Shown: positions 1-11,078, counted from the stretch's first letter. The stretch: 64,000 nucleotides of DNA from Paenirhodobacter enshiensis (GCF_000740785.1 NZ_JFZB01000003.1:62001-126000); one strand, 5' to 3'. Numbers and translations are program-made. The notes: generated from the letters alone by a model not told the origin.

Positions 1-33
1 GGAACGGGAAATTCCAACGGAAGAGCGTCCGTC

Positions 34-1227
<1,194 letters not shown>

Positions 1228-1231
1228 GAGC

Positions 1232-2119
1232 ATGTCTATTCTGATCGACAAGACCACGCGGGTTCTGTGTCAGGGGCTGACCGGCTCTCAGGGCACGTTC
1301 CATACCGAACAGGCCATCGCCTATGGCACGCAGATGGTCGGCGGCGTGACGCCGGGCAAGGGCGGGACCGAGCATCTCGGCCTGCCGGTGTTCAACTCGG
1401 TCCATGAGGCGGCGGCGAAAACGCAGGCCAATGCGACCGTGATCTACGTTCCGCCGCCCTTCGCGGCCGATTCGATCCTCGAGGCGATCGACGCCGAGAT
1501 CGAGCTGATCGTGTGCATCACCGAGGGGATCCCGGTCCTCGACATGATGAAGGTGAAGCGCGCGCTGTCGGGCTCGAAATCGCGTCTGATCGGGCCGAAC
1601 TGCCCGGGTGTGATGACGCCCGACGAGTGCAAGATCGGCATCATGCCGGGCAACATCTTCCGCCGCGGGTCGGTGGGCGTGGTGTCGCGCTCGGGCACGC
1701 TGACCTATGAGGCGGTGAAGCAGACGACGGACATCGGCCTCGGCCAGTCCTCGGCCATCGGCATCGGCGGCGACCCGATCAAGGGGACGGAACATATCGA
1801 CATCATCGAGATGTTCCTCGACGATCCGGAAACCCACTCCATCATCATGATCGGCGAGATCGGCGGTTCGGCCGAGGAAGAAGCGGCCGAATACCTGACC
1901 GAGCAGAAGCGCAAGGGCCGCTGGAAGCCGGTCGCGGGCTTCATCGCCGGGCGCACCGCACCCCCCGGCCGGCGGATGGGCCATGCGGGCGCCATCGTCT
2001 CGGGCGGCAAGGGCGATGCCGGCTCGAAGGTCGAGGCGATGCGCCGCGCGGGCATCGTCGTCGCCGACAGCCCGGCGGGCCTCGGCGAGGCGATGATGCA
2101 GGCGATCAAGGGCGCCTGA
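1232..2119 (+). CDS. sucD: Succinate-CoA ligase subunit alpha
   Basis: SucD binds CoA and carries the phosphohistidine intermediate of succinyl-CoA synthetase. The 295-residue product shows the Rossmann CoA-binding start ([12 protein letters not shown], about residues 13-24) and [20 protein letters not shown] near residues 121-140. The phospho-acceptor histidine is H251, in [12 protein letters not shown]. The start lies 4 bases after sucC, which fixes it. A C6/G6 inverted repeat follows about 35 bases after the stop and may reduce read-through into the rest of the operon. Confidence 0.98.
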   Translation: MSILIDKTTRVLCQGLTGSQGTFHTEQAIAYGTQMVGGVTPGKGGTEHLGLPVFNSVHEAAAKTQANATVIYVPPPFAADSILEAIDAEIELIVCITEGIPVLDMMKVKRALSGSKSRLIGPNCPGVMTPDECKIGIMPGNIFRRGSVGVVSRSGTLTYEAVKQTTDIGLGQSSAIGIGGDPIKGTEHIDIIEMFLDDPETHSIIMIGEIGGSAEEEAAEYLTEQKRKGRWKPVAGFIAGRTAPPGRRMGHAGAIVSGGKGDAGSKVEAMRRAGIVVADSPAGLGEAMMQAIKGA

Positions 2120-2152
2120 CACGAAATTGCGGGGCCGGACAGGCCCGGCGAT

Positions 2153-2179
2153 CCCCCCCATCCCGACGAAATGGGGGGC
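2153..2179 (+). terminator. Hairpin after sucD (possible attenuator)
   Basis: CCCCCCAT and ATGGGGGG form an 8-bp stem with a 9-base loop. No T-run follows, so this is more likely partial termination or 3'-end protection of the sucCD message than a strong intrinsic terminator. Confidence 0.4.
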
Positions 2180-2346
2180 ATCTCGCAGCGGGGCGTAACG
2201 CGCTCCTCACGCGGGTGTCACCTCGGGCCGCTTGCGGCCCGGCCACGAAAGGTAGAGTTCGGCGAATGGCGCAGCCTCGCGCCACGTCCCCACGCGGCCC
2301 GGCCTCCGGACCGTCTGTCGATCGACCCCCACGGAGTGTGGAAAAG

Positions 2347-2736
2347 ATGAAACTTCTGACCCTGGCCTCTACGGTCACACTCGCGGCGCTGGCGCTGTCC
2401 GGCTGCATGCAGGCGAATGGCGCGGCCGTCGCCCCGACCGGCCCCGACGATCTGGGCAAGCTCGCCCCGCCAGTGCCCAAGGACGACCGTTCGCATGGCG
2501 ACTTCCAGAAAATGACCGGCATCAACGGCGACGCCATCGCCGCGATCAGCGGCACGCCGGCGATGTCGTATATCTATTACGATCCGGTTGCCGCGAACCA
2601 TGCCGCGCTGCCGAATGCCCCGGCGAAGCTGTGCCAGTCCTACGGCAAGAAACTGAAGACTTTCCGCACCACCCAACCCGCTGACCGGGCGCTTCAGCCC
2701 GGCATGGACGTGCTGGCGGTGCAATGCTCGGGCTGA
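2347..2736 (+). CDS. Small predicted lipoprotein inside the suc operon
   Basis: I do not recognise a characterised family. The 129-residue product begins with a Lys-Leu-rich signal peptide and a clear lipobox, ALSGC, with the lipidated cysteine at C20, so it should be attached to a membrane facing the periplasm. The mature part is Pro/Ala-rich at first, then has MSYIYYDPVAANHAALPNAP and two cysteines near the end (KLCQSYG and VQCSG) that could form a disulfide. I chose the ATG at 2347 because an upstream extension in frame is rich in Arg/Pro, lacks a signal peptide at its start, and would bury the lipobox. It sits between sucD and sucA on the same strand, so it is probably co-transcribed with them, but no TCA role follows from its sequence. 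Confidence 0.8.
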   Translation: MKLLTLASTVTLAALALSGCMQANGAAVAPTGPDDLGKLAPPVPKDDRSHGDFQKMTGINGDAIAAISGTPAMSYIYYDPVAANHAALPNAPAKLCQSYGKKLKTFRTTQPADRALQPGMDVLAVQCSG

Positions 2737-2762
2737 CGTCAGCCCGTTAACCCCAGATCCGG

Positions 2763-2785
2763 GTCCGGCCGCCGATCGGCCGGAC
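2763..2785 (+). other. Perfect hairpin just upstream of sucA
   Basis: GTCCGGCCG and CGGCCGGAC form a 9-bp perfect stem with a 5-base loop, ending 28 bases before the sucA ATG. There is no T-run. It could be a processing or attenuation site separating lipoprotein and sucA expression, or a terminator for the lipoprotein gene. Confidence 0.4.
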
Positions 2786-2813
2786 ACCCAGGTTGCAGAC
2801 AAGGACAACCGTC

Positions 2814-5777
2814 ATGAACGACCAATCTTCCAACGAGGCCTTCGAAGCCTCGAGCTTCCTGCAAGGCGCCAACGCGGATTACGTCGAGCAGCTCTACGCC
2901 AATTACGCCAAGGATCCGGCCTCGGTCGATGCCAGCTGGCAGGCGTTCTTCGCCTCGCTCGGCGATGCAGAGACGGATGTGAAGCACGCCGCCAACGGCC
3001 CGGCCTGGACCCGGACCGACTGGCCGCAGTCGCCCTCGGGCGAGCTGATCGGCGCGCTGACCGGCGAATGGCCGGCGGTTCCGGCGAAGGAAGCCAAGGC
3101 GGCCGGCGACAAGATCAAGGCGAAGGCGGCCGATGCCGGCGTCCAGATCAGCGAAGAGCAGGTCCAGCGCGCTGTCCTCGATTCGGTGCGCGCGATCATG
3201 ATCATCCGCGCCTTCCGCATCCGCGGCCACCTGATCGCCGATCTCGACCCGCTGCACATGCGCCCCGAAGAGGTCGTTCATTACCCCGAGCTCGACCCGG
3301 CGTCCTACGGCTTCACCGCCGCCGACATGGACCGGCCGATCTTCATCGACAACGTGCTCGGCCTCGTGCACGCCTCGATGCACCAGATCCTCGACATCCT
3401 GAAGCGCACCTATTGCGGCACCTTCGCGCTGCAGTACATGCACATCTCGAACCCCGAGGAATCGGCCTGGCTGAAGGAGCGGATCGAAGGCTACGGCAAG
3501 GAGATCCAGTTCACCCGCGAGGGGCGCCGCGCTATCCTCAACAAGCTGGTCGAGGCCGAAGGCTTCGAGAAGTTCCTGCACGTCAAATACATGGGCACCA
3601 AGCGCTTCGGCCTCGACGGCGGCGAAGCGCTGATCCCGGCGATGGAGCAGATCATCAAGCGCGGCGGCGCGCTCGGGATGAAGGAGATGGTGATCGGCAT
3701 GCCGCACCGCGGCCGCCTGAACGTGCTGACCAACGTGATGGGCAAGCCGTTCCGCGCCATCTTCAACGAATTCCAGGGCGGTTCCTACAAGCCCGATGAC
3801 GTCGACGGTTCGGGCGACGTGAAGTATCACCTCGGCACCTCGTCGGACCGCACCTTCGACGGCAACACGGTTCACCTGTCGCTGGTCGCGAACCCCTCGC
3901 ACCTCGAAGCGGTCAACCCGGTGGTTCTGGGCAAGGTCCGCGCCAAGCAGGACCAGCTCAACGACACCGACCGCACCCAGGTTCTGGGCGTGCTGCTGCA
4001 CGGCGATGCGGCCTTCGCCGGCCAGGGCATCGTGGCCGAGTGCTTCCAGCTCTCGGGCATCCGCGGTCACCGCACCGGCGGCACCATCCACATCGTGGTG
4101 AACAACCAGATCGGCTTCACCACGGCGCCGCATTTCTCGCGCTCCTCGCCCTATCCGACGGACATCGCGCTGATGGTGGAAGCCCCGATCTTCCACGTGA
4201 ACGGCGACGATCCGGAGGCCGTGGTTCACGCCGCCAAGGTCGCGACCGAGTTCCGCCAGAAGTTCCACAAGGACGTGGTTCTGGACATCTTCTGCTATCG
4301 CCGCTTCGGTCACAACGAAGGCGACGAGCCGATGTTCACCAACCCGCTGATGTACAAGGCGATCAAGGGCCACAAGACGACCCTGCAGCTGTACACCGAC
4401 CGGCTGGTCAAGGACGGCCTGATCCCGGAAGGCGAGATCGAGGACATGAAGGCCTCGTTCCAGTCGATGCTGAACGGCGAATTCGAGGCCGGCAAGACCT
4501 TCAAGCCGAACAAGGCCGACTGGCTCGACGGCAAGTGGACGGGGATGCAGCCGGAGGGCCGCGAATACACCCCCGGCGACACCGCCGTCTCGCCCGAGAC
4601 CTTCGCCGAGGTCGGCAAGGCGCTGGTCAGCTATCCGGATGGATTCGACCTGCACAAGACGGTCAAGCGCAACCTCGAACACAAGGCGAAGATGTTCGAG
4701 ACCGGCGAGGGCTTCGACTGGGCGACGGGCGAGGCTCTGGCCTATGGCTCGCTGCTGGCCGAGGGTCACGGCGTGCGTCTGTCGGGTGAGGACTCGGCGC
4801 GCGGCACCTTCTCGCAGCGCCATTCGGCCCTGATCGACCAGACCACCGAGGAACGCTTCTACCCGCTGAACCACATCAAGCCGGGTCAGGCGCATTACGA
4901 GGTGATCGACTCGGCGCTGTCGGAATACGCGGTGTGCGGCTTCGAATACGGCTACTCGCTGGCGGAACCGAACACGCTGACCCTGTGGGAAGGCCAGTTC
5001 GGCGACTTCGCCAACGGCGCTCAGATCATCTTCGACCAGTTCGTTTCCTCGGGCGAATCGAAGTGGCTGCGCATGTCGGGTCTCGTGCTGCTGCTGCCGC
5101 ACGGCTACGAAGGCCAGGGGCCGGAGCACAGCTCGGCGCGTCTCGAACGCTATCTGCAGATGTCCGCGCAGGACAACTGGATCGTGGCGAACGTCTCGAC
5201 GCCGGCGAACTACTTCCACATCCTGCGCCGCCAGATCAAGCGCAGCTTCCGCAAGCCGCTGGTGCTGATGACGCCGAAGTCGCTGCTGCGTCACCCGCTG
5301 TGCGTGTCGAAGGCCGAGGAATTCACCACCGGTTCGACCTTCCACCGCGTGCTGCACGATGACGCCGAGCGCGGCTATTCCGCCACCCAGCTGAAGCCCG
5401 ACGCCGAGATCAAGCGCGTCGTGATCTCTTCGGGCAAGGTTTACTACGATCTGCTCGCCGAGCGTGACGCCCGCGGTCTGACCGATGTCTACCTGCTGCG
5501 TCTGGAACAGTTCTACCCGTTCCCGGCGAAGTCGCTGGAGCGCGAGCTGTCCCGCTTCAAGGGCGCCAAGGTGATCTGGTGCCAGGAAGAGCCGAAGAAC
5601 ATGGGCGGCTGGACCTTCGTCGAGCCGAACATCGAGGAGGTGCTGGTCAAGATCGGCGCGACGCACAACCGGCCGCGCTATGCCGGTCGCGTCGCCTCGG
5701 CCTCGCCGGCCACCGGCCTCGCCAAGATCCACAAGGCCGAGCAGGAAGCGCTCGTCAACGAAGCTCTGGAGGGCTGA
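2814..5777 (+). CDS. sucA: 2-oxoglutarate dehydrogenase E1 component
   Basis: SucA is the thiamine-diphosphate E1 subunit that decarboxylates 2-oxoglutarate and passes the succinyl group to lipoyl-SucB. The 987-residue length is typical (E. coli 933). The N-terminus (SSFLQGANADYVEQLYANY) resembles the E2-binding segment of E1o enzymes. The ThDP region runs around residues 463-500 (NGDDPEAVVHAAKVATEF, then CYRRFGHNEGDEP), and the C-terminal transketolase domain includes HGYEGQGPEHSSARLERYLQ. I start at the ATG at 2814, preceded by AAGGA 9 bases upstream. A TTG at 2793 in frame would add seven residues and is less likely. The stop is 3 bases before sucB. Confidence 0.98.
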   Translation: MNDQSSNEAFEASSFLQGANADYVEQLYANYAKDPASVDASWQAFFASLGDAETDVKHAANGPAWTRTDWPQSPSGELIGALTGEWPAVPAKEAKAAGDKIKAKAADAGVQISEEQVQRAVLDSVRAIMIIRAFRIRGHLIADLDPLHMRPEEVVHYPELDPASYGFTAADMDRPIFIDNVLGLVHASMHQILDILKRTYCGTFALQYMHISNPEESAWLKERIEGYGKEIQFTREGRRAILNKLVEAEGFEKFLHVKYMGTKRFGLDGGEALIPAMEQIIKRGGALGMKEMVIGMPHRGRLNVLTNVMGKPFRAIFNEFQGGSYKPDDVDGSGDVKYHLGTSSDRTFDGNTVHLSLVANPSHLEAVNPVVLGKVRAKQDQLNDTDRTQVLGVLLHGDAAFAGQGIVAECFQLSGIRGHRTGGTIHIVVNNQIGFTTAPHFSRSSPYPTDIALMVEAPIFHVNGDDPEAVVHAAKVATEFRQKFHKDVVLDIFCYRRFGHNEGDEPMFTNPLMYKAIKGHKTTLQLYTDRLVKDGLIPEGEIEDMKASFQSMLNGEFEAGKTFKPNKADWLDGKWTGMQPEGREYTPGDTAVSPETFAEVGKALVSYPDGFDLHKTVKRNLEHKAKMFETGEGFDWATGEALAYGSLLAEGHGVRLSGEDSARGTFSQRHSALIDQTTEERFYPLNHIKPGQAHYEVIDSALSEYAVCGFEYGYSLAEPNTLTLWEGQFGDFANGAQIIFDQFVSSGESKWLRMSGLVLLLPHGYEGQGPEHSSARLERYLQMSAQDNWIVANVSTPANYFHILRRQIKRSFRKPLVLMTPKSLLRHPLCVSKAEEFTTGSTFHRVLHDDAERGYSATQLKPDAEIKRVVISSGKVYYDLLAERDARGLTDVYLLRLEQFYPFPAKSLERELSRFKGAKVIWCQEEPKNMGGWTFVEPNIEEVLVKIGATHNRPRYAGRVASASPATGLAKIHKAEQEALVNEALEG

Positions 5778-5780
5778 TCC

Positions 5781-7304
5781 ATGACCGAAGTCCGCGTTCC
5801 CACGCTTGGCGAGAGCGTCTCGGAAGCCACCGTCGCCACCTGGTTCAAGAAGCCGGGTGACGCGGTGAAGGCCGACGAGATGCTGTGCGAGCTGGAAACT
5901 GACAAGGTGACCGTCGAGGTTCCGGCCCCCGCCGCGGGCGTGCTGGCCGAGATCGTCGCCAAGGAAGGCGAGACCGTGGGCGTGAACGCCCTGCTCGCCA
6001 CGATCAGCGAAGCGGGGGCCGGTGCGGCCCCTGCCCAACCGAAAACCGAAAGCGCGGCTGCCCGGCAGACCGCAGCGCCGCAGTCGAATGAGGTCAAGAT
6101 GACGGATGTGATGGTGCCCACCCTGGGCGAGAGCGTGTCGGAAGCCACGGTTGCCACCTGGTTCAAGAAGGTCGGCGATGCCGTCGCGCAGGACGAGATG
6201 CTGTGCGAACTCGAAACCGACAAGGTTTCGGTCGAGGTCCCCTCGCCCGTCGCCGGCGTGCTGACCGAGATCGTCGCCCCCGAGGGCGCGACCGTCGCCG
6301 CCGCCGCCCGTCTGGCCGTGGTCGCCGAAGGTGCGGCCGGTGCCGTCGCCGCTCCGGCGGCCGCCGCTGCCCCGGCCGCTGCCGCCGCTCCGGCCGGCAA
6401 GGATGTCGAGAACGCTCCCTCCGCCAAGAAGGCGATGGCGGAAGCCGGTCTCTCGGCCGCTCAGGTCACCGGCACCGGCAAGGACGGCCGCATCATGAAG
6501 GAAGACGTCGCTGCCGCGAAGGCCGCGCCGGTTGCCGCGCCTGCCGTGACCATCGCCCCGGCTCCGGCCTCGGTGCCGCGTTCGCCGGTTCCGGCCGATG
6601 ACGCCGCCCGCGAGGAGCGCGTCAAGATGACCCGTCTGCGCGCCACCATCGCGAAGCGCCTGAAGGACGCCCAGAACACCGCCGCTCTGCTCACCACCTA
6701 CAACGAGGTCGACATGACCGCGGTGATGGAGCTGCGCGCGGCCTACAAGGAGCAGTTCGAGAAGAAGCACGGCACCAAGCTCGGCTTCATGTCGTTCTTC
6801 GTGAAGGCCTGCTGCCACGCGCTGCAGGAGGTTCCCGAGGTCAACGCCGAGATCGACGGCGGCGACATCATCTACAAGCACTATGTCCACATGGGCGTTG
6901 CCGTCGGCACGCCGAACGGTCTGGTGGTTCCGGTCGTGCGTGACGCCGACCAGAAGGGCTTCGCCCAGATCGAGAAGGAAATCGCCGCCTACGGCAAGCG
7001 CGCCCGCGACGGCAAGCTGACCATGCAGGAAATGCAGGGCGGTTCGTTCACCATCTCGAACGGCGGCGTCTATGGCTCGCTGATGTCCTCGCCGATCATC
7101 AACCCGCCGCAGTCGGGCATCCTCGGCATGCACAAGATCCAGGACCGTCCGATGGTCGTGAACGGCCAGATCGTCATCCGCCCGATGATGTATCTCGCGC
7201 TCAGCTACGATCACCGCATCGTCGACGGCAAGGGCGCCGTGACCTTCCTCGTGCGCGTCAAGGAAGCGCTCGAGGATCCGCGCCGCCTGCTGATGGATCT
7301 GTGA
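5781..7304 (+). CDS. sucB: Dihydrolipoyl succinyltransferase (E2) with two lipoyl domains
   Basis: SucB transfers succinyl from its lipoyl arm to CoA and forms the core of the oxoglutarate dehydrogenase complex. The 507-residue protein has two N-terminal lipoyl domains (about 1-78 and 107-185). They are nearly identical in sequence, with lipoylated lysines K42 and K148 in the shared motif LETDKV. Ala/Pro-rich linkers separate them. A peripheral-subunit-binding domain follows around 210-250 ([11 protein letters not shown]), then the catalytic domain with HRIVDG at 478-483. E. coli SucB (about 405 residues) has one lipoyl domain, so the second looks like an internal tandem duplication, also visible at the DNA level near 5799 and 6118. 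The start is 3 bases after sucA. Confidence 0.97.
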   Translation: MTEVRVPTLGESVSEATVATWFKKPGDAVKADEMLCELETDKVTVEVPAPAAGVLAEIVAKEGETVGVNALLATISEAGAGAAPAQPKTESAAARQTAAPQSNEVKMTDVMVPTLGESVSEATVATWFKKVGDAVAQDEMLCELETDKVSVEVPSPVAGVLTEIVAPEGATVAAAARLAVVAEGAAGAVAAPAAAAAPAAAAAPAGKDVENAPSAKKAMAEAGLSAAQVTGTGKDGRIMKEDVAAAKAAPVAAPAVTIAPAPASVPRSPVPADDAAREERVKMTRLRATIAKRLKDAQNTAALLTTYNEVDMTAVMELRAAYKEQFEKKHGTKLGFMSFFVKACCHALQEVPEVNAEIDGGDIIYKHYVHMGVAVGTPNGLVVPVVRDADQKGFAQIEKEIAAYGKRARDGKLTMQEMQGGSFTISNGGVYGSLMSSPIINPPQSGILGMHKIQDRPMVVNGQIVIRPMMYLALSYDHRIVDGKGAVTFLVRVKEALEDPRRLLMDL

Positions 7305-7326
7305 TCCGCACGCCCGGGTGACACGC

Positions 7327-7348
7327 GGGAGGCGGCCTGCCGCCTCCC
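7327..7348 (+). terminator. Hairpin between sucB and lpd
   Basis: GGGAGGCGGC and GCCGCCTCCC form a nearly perfect stem in the 139-base sucB-lpd gap, followed by a pyrimidine-rich run (TCCCTTTCCCTC). It may partly uncouple lpd from the suc operon, which would suit an E3 subunit shared with other complexes. The rest of the gap has no open frame that I trust. Confidence 0.4.
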
Positions 7349-7443
7349 TCCCTTTCCCTCTCCGGCCGGAATGCTCTTCCGGGGGCACCGCCGGAGACCC
7401 GGAGGCCGCTGACGCCTCCGGCATCCGTCAAAGGACTCTCCAA

Positions 7444-8838
7444 ATGGCTGAATTTGATGTGATCGTGATCGGCGGCGGCCCCGGCGGCTATGTCTGCGCG
7501 ATCCACTGCGCCCAGCTGGGCCTGAACACCGCCTGCGTCGAAGGGCGCGGCACGCTCGGCGGCACCTGCCTCAACGTCGGCTGCATCCCCTCGAAGGCGC
7601 TGCTGCACGCCACGCACGAGCTGCACGAGCTGCACGAGAACTTCGACAAGATGGGCCTCACCGAAGCCAAGGTGAAGGTCGACTGGAAGAAGATGCAGTC
7701 CTACAAGCAGGACGTCATCGACAGCAACACCAAGGGGATCGAGTTCCTGTTCAAGAAGAACAAGGTCACCTATGTGAAGGGCTGGGGCGAGATCGTCGCC
7801 GCCGGTCAGGTCAAGGTCGGCGACGAAGTGCATACCGCCAGGCACATCGTCATCGCCACCGGCTCGGAGCCCTCGGGCCTGCCGGGTGTCGAGGTCGCCT
7901 TCGACGAGGAAGTGATCGTCACCTCGACCGGCGCACTGTCGCTGCCGAAGATCCCGAAGTCGATGATCGTCGTCGGCGCCGGCGTGATCGGCCTTGAAAT
8001 GGGTTCGGTCTATGCCCGCCTCGGCACCGAGGTGACGGTGGTCGAATATCTCGACGCCATCACCCCCGGCATGGATGCCGAGGTCGCCCGCAGCTTCCAG
8101 AAGATCCTGTCCAAGCAGGGCCTGAAGTTCGTTCTCGGCGCTGCGGTGCAGAAGGTCGAGAAGGGCAAGGGCAAGGCCTCGGTCAGCTACAAGCTGCGCA
8201 AGGACGACAGCGAAGCCACGCTGGAGGCCGATGTGGTCCTCGTGGCGACCGGCCGTCGCCCCTACACCAAGGGTCTCGGGCTCGAGGCGCTCGGCCTCGA
8301 GGTGCTGCCGCGCGGTCAGGTCAAGACCGATGCGCATTTCCAGACCAGCGTGCCCGGCATCTACGCCATCGGCGATGCGATCGTCGGCCCGATGCTCGCC
8401 CACAAGGCCGAGGACGAGGGCATGGCGCTCGCCGAGATTCTCGCCGGCAAGGCGGGTCACGTGAACTATGACGTGATCCCCGGCGTGATCTACACCACCC
8501 CCGAGGTCGCTTCGGTCGGCAAGACCGAAGAAGCGCTGAAGCAGGAAGGCCGCGCCTACAAGGTCGGCAAGTTCAGCTTCATGGGCAACGGCCGCGCCAA
8601 GGCGGTGATGCAGACCGAAGGCTTCGTGAAGATCATCGTCGACGCGGCGACCGACCGCATCCTCGGCGCCCATATCATCGGGCCGTCGGCGGGCGAGCTG
8701 ATCCACGAGATCTGCGTCGGCATGGAATTCGGCGCCGCCGCCGAGGACATCGCGCTGACCTGCCACGCCCACCCGACCTTCTCGGAAGCGGTGCGCGAGG
8801 CGGCTCTGGCCTGCGGTCTGGGCGCGATCCACGCCTGA
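7444..8838 (+). CDS. lpd: Dihydrolipoyl dehydrogenase (E3)
   Basis: This FAD enzyme reoxidises dihydrolipoyl groups with NAD+ in 2-oxoacid dehydrogenase complexes. The 464-residue product begins with the FAD-binding GGGPGG motif. The redox-active disulfide is C42/C47 in [13 protein letters not shown]. The NAD-binding [19 protein letters not shown] follows mid-protein, and the C-terminal interface domain supplies the His-Glu pair H443/E448 in [10 protein letters not shown] take the ATG at 7444, with AAAGGA about 10 bases upstream. A longer in-frame reading from 7318 adds 42 Pro/Arg-rich residues overlapping the hairpin region and is rejected. It is the last gene of the suc cluster and ends before a strong terminator. 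Confidence 0.97.
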   Translation: MAEFDVIVIGGGPGGYVCAIHCAQLGLNTACVEGRGTLGGTCLNVGCIPSKALLHATHELHELHENFDKMGLTEAKVKVDWKKMQSYKQDVIDSNTKGIEFLFKKNKVTYVKGWGEIVAAGQVKVGDEVHTARHIVIATGSEPSGLPGVEVAFDEEVIVTSTGALSLPKIPKSMIVVGAGVIGLEMGSVYARLGTEVTVVEYLDAITPGMDAEVARSFQKILSKQGLKFVLGAAVQKVEKGKGKASVSYKLRKDDSEATLEADVVLVATGRRPYTKGLGLEALGLEVLPRGQVKTDAHFQTSVPGIYAIGDAIVGPMLAHKAEDEGMALAEILAGKAGHVNYDVIPGVIYTTPEVASVGKTEEALKQEGRAYKVGKFSFMGNGRAKAVMQTEGFVKIIVDAATDRILGAHIIGPSAGELIHEICVGMEFGAAAEDIALTCHAHPTFSEAVREAALACGLGAIHA

Positions 8839-8860
8839 TCCGTCAGAACACCCGAAATCG

Positions 8861-8889
8861 AAAGGGCGGCCCTCAGGGGCCGCCCTTTT
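8861..8889 (+). terminator. Rho-independent terminator after lpd
   Basis: AAAGGGCGGCCC and GGGCCGCCCTTT form a perfect 12-bp stem with a TCAG loop, ending in TTTT, 22 bases after the lpd stop. The A-rich left side makes it usable from both strands, and the thioesterase gene converges on it from the right. Confidence 0.9.
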
Positions 8890-8930
8890 GCTGTCCGGAG
8901 ATCATCCGGCTGAGCCGGAGCGCGAAGGGC

Positions 8931-9434
8931 TCAGTGCCCCTCGCCTTTCGCCACGGCGTCCATCTTCGCCTGGAACTCGCGGCGCAGCGACTTGCGCAGC
9001 TCGGCCGCGCGCCAGCGGTGACGCTCCTCGGCGGTCTCGGGCTCCAGCGTCGGCACCGGGGTCGGCTTGCCGTCATCGTCGACCGCGACCATGGTGAAAT
9101 AACAGCTGTTGGTGTGACGGCGGGTGCCCTTGGGGATGTTCTCCGCCTCGACCCGGATGCCGATTTCCATCGAGCTGTGGCCGGTGAAGTTCACCGACGC
9201 GGCGAAACGCACCAGCTCGCCCACGAGGATCGGCTCCTTGAAGGTCACCTGATCGACCGAGAGCGTCACCGCGTAGCGCCCCGAGTAGCGCGATGCGAGC
9301 GAGAATGCCACGCGGTCGAGCCACATCAGCAGCGCACCGCCGTGCACCTTGCCCGAGAAATTGGCGAGTTCCGGCGTCATCAGCACCGTCATCTCAAGCG
9401 TCTTGCGTTCCGATTCGGTCAGAGCCTGGGTCAT
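8931..9434 (-). CDS. Acyl-CoA thioesterase, hot-dog fold (YciA-like)
   Basis: Members hydrolyse acyl-CoA to free acid and CoA in the cytoplasm. The 167-residue protein has the hot-dog signature ANFSGKVHGGALLMWLD, with candidate catalytic residues N25 and D40, followed by the long strand-rich half and a charged helical tail (REFQAKMDAVAKGEGH). I start at the ATG at 9434. An in-frame ATG at 9479 adds a basic 15-residue segment with no good ribosome-binding site. It is downstream of the GntR gene on the same strand, separated by about 100 bases, so co-transcription is possible but not required. Chain-length preference cannot be read from the sequence. Confidence 0.9.
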   Translation of the reverse strand: MTQALTESERKTLEMTVLMTPELANFSGKVHGGALLMWLDRVAFSLASRYSGRYAVTLSVDQVTFKEPILVGELVRFAASVNFTGHSSMEIGIRVEAENIPKGTRRHTNSCYFTMVAVDDDGKPTPVPTLEPETAEERHRWRAAELRKSLRREFQAKMDAVAKGEGH

Positions 9435-9537
9435 GGGGAGAAATCCTTGTTTCCTGCGCGCACTTTGCGCGTGCAGCAAGAAAGATCAACCCCGCCGCGG
9501 CGTCATGCTGCGGTGCAGCATCGCCGTTTGCCCGCGA

Positions 9538-10185
9538 TCACTGCGCCAGATGGCGCAGCCCCTGCGTGACGTCGGTGCGCACCGCGAGGCGCAGGCCCGG
9601 CTCGTCACCCGCCCGCAGCGCGGCCAGGATCAGCCGGTGATGGCGCGGCGGCTCGTTGCGGCGCAGCTTGCTGTAAAGCGCGCACATCGTCGGACCGAGC
9701 TGCAACCACACCGTCTCGATCACGGCGAGCATCGCCGGCGCCTGCGCGCGCAGGTAAAGCGTGCGGTGGAAATCCAGATTGGTGCGGATATAGGCCACCG
9801 GATCCTGTTTCGCGACGGCCTCGGCATTGGCGGTATTGATGACGCTCAGCCGGTCGATCAGCGCCAGATGCGCCCGCGGCAGCGCGCGCGAGGCCAGTTC
9901 CGGCTCGATCAGCGCGCGCAGGGCCGCCAGCTCCTCGATGCGCTCGTTCGACAGTTCCGGCGTGGTGACGCGCCCCGAGGACGAAAGGGTCAGCGCCCCC
10001 TCGGCGATCAGCCGGCGCAGCGCCTCGCGCACCGGGGTCATCGAGAGGCCGTATTGCCGGCCGAGCCCGCGCAGCGTCAGATGCTGTCCGGGCACAAGCT
10101 CGCCGAACATGATCTGCGTGCGCAGGGTGCGATACAGCCGATCATGCGCGGCGGTCTCGATCGGGCGTGTGGAAATGGTGGTCAT
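9538..10185 (-). CDS. GntR-family transcriptional regulator, FCD (FadR-type) ligand domain
   Basis: The 215-residue protein has an N-terminal winged helix (about 18-75, including GLGRQYGLSMTPVREALRRL) that binds DNA. Its all-helical FCD domain has metal/ligand-site histidines in NLDFHRTLY and PRHHRLILAAL. FadR-type regulators sense organic acids or sugar acids, and the ligand here is unknown. It lies 30 bases after the metallopeptidase gene stop on the same strand. No operator could be recognised with confidence. Confidence 0.9.
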   Translation of the reverse strand: MTTISTRPIETAAHDRLYRTLRTQIMFGELVPGQHLTLRGLGRQYGLSMTPVREALRRLIAEGALTLSSSGRVTTPELSNERIEELAALRALIEPELASRALPRAHLALIDRLSVINTANAEAVAKQDPVAYIRTNLDFHRTLYLRAQAPAMLAVIETVWLQLGPTMCALYSKLRRNEPPRHHRLILAALRAGDEPGLRLAVRTDVTQGLRHLAQ

Positions 10186-10215
10186 GGTTCACAATTGGTC
10201 CGGCGGACAGCGCCG

Positions 10216-10929
10216 TCAACCTCCGTCCCCCCGAAAACGGATCGCCTGCAACGCGCCGCCCTCGCGCTTCAGCCAGGCGCGATGCGTGGCGTAATCGGGG
10301 CGCAGCCGCGCCACCACCGCCCAGAACGCCGGCGAGTGGTTCATCTGCGCCAGATGCGCCACCTCATGGGCCGCGACGTAATCGAGGACCGAAGGCGGCG
10401 CCATCGCCAGCCGCCAGGAATAGCTGAGCGATCCGTCCGCCGCGCAGGAGCCCCAACGCGAGCGCGTATCGCGCAGCGTGATCTTGCGAAACGGCCGGCC
10501 GAGCGCCGCCGCATAGCGCTCCGTCGCCTGTTGCAGCCGCAGCCGGGCGAGATGGCGCAGATAGGTCTCGACCCGGATCCCCAGGCGCGCCGGATCCTCG
10601 CCCACGACCAGCCAGTCGCCCTCGATCACCGGCGCCCGCGCCCGGCCGGGCACCAGCAGCAGCGCCCGCCCCTCGACCGGCAGGGTCATGCCGAAGGCGA
10701 CCGGCTGCGGCCTCGGCATCCGCGAAAGCGCCTGACGCAGCCAGCCCGCCTGCGCGCGGGCGAAGGCCAGCCCCTCGGCCACCGAGGCCCGTTCGGGCAG
10801 CGTCAGCGAGACCGAGGCATCGATTCGCGACACCCGCAGACTGATCCGCCGCGCCCGCGCCGAACGCTTCAGCAGCAGCGTGACTCCGGGCAGTTCCGGC
10901 AGGACATGGGGTTGCGGCGGAACGGACAT
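10216..10929 (-). CDS. YgjP/SprT-like zinc metallopeptidase (DUF45)
   Basis: This family shares the SprT/wss fold and is often annotated as an M48-like metal-dependent hydrolase. The 237-residue protein carries the zinc motif HEVAH at 188-192 with a third histidine at 198 (MNHSPAFW), matching the HExxH...H layout of YgjP. Upstream is the conserved RDTRSRWGSCAADGSLSYSW segment. There is no signal peptide, so it is probably cytoplasmic. I chose the ATG at 10929 (MSVPPQPHVLPELPG); an in-frame ATG at 10971 gives a Pro/Arg-rich lead. The physiological substrate of the family is not settled. It diverges from the TIGR02300 gene. Confidence 0.9.
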   Translation of the reverse strand: MSVPPQPHVLPELPGVTLLLKRSARARRISLRVSRIDASVSLTLPERASVAEGLAFARAQAGWLRQALSRMPRPQPVAFGMTLPVEGRALLLVPGRARAPVIEGDWLVVGEDPARLGIRVETYLRHLARLRLQQATERYAAALGRPFRKITLRDTRSRWGSCAADGSLSYSWRLAMAPPSVLDYVAAHEVAHLAQMNHSPAFWAVVARLRPDYATHRAWLKREGGALQAIRFRGDGG

Positions 10930-11078
10930 GGCCGGGGGGCCCCTTTCGGCGGGTTTCGGGCCCTGTCGCACCGCCCCTGCCCCGGAACGACCGCGCGATG
11001 CGAAAAGGCTTTGACACCCCGCGGGTCTTGTGGCAGTTGGCCTCGACTCTGTGCGAAAGAGCTTGCCAGGAGAATTCC

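Noticed and set aside
2739-7424. A 1561-codon open frame antisense to sucA and sucB
   Set aside because: It mirrors the third-position GC bias of the real genes, is rich in Arg/His/Gly/Ala with no domain, and lies opposite two certain genes.
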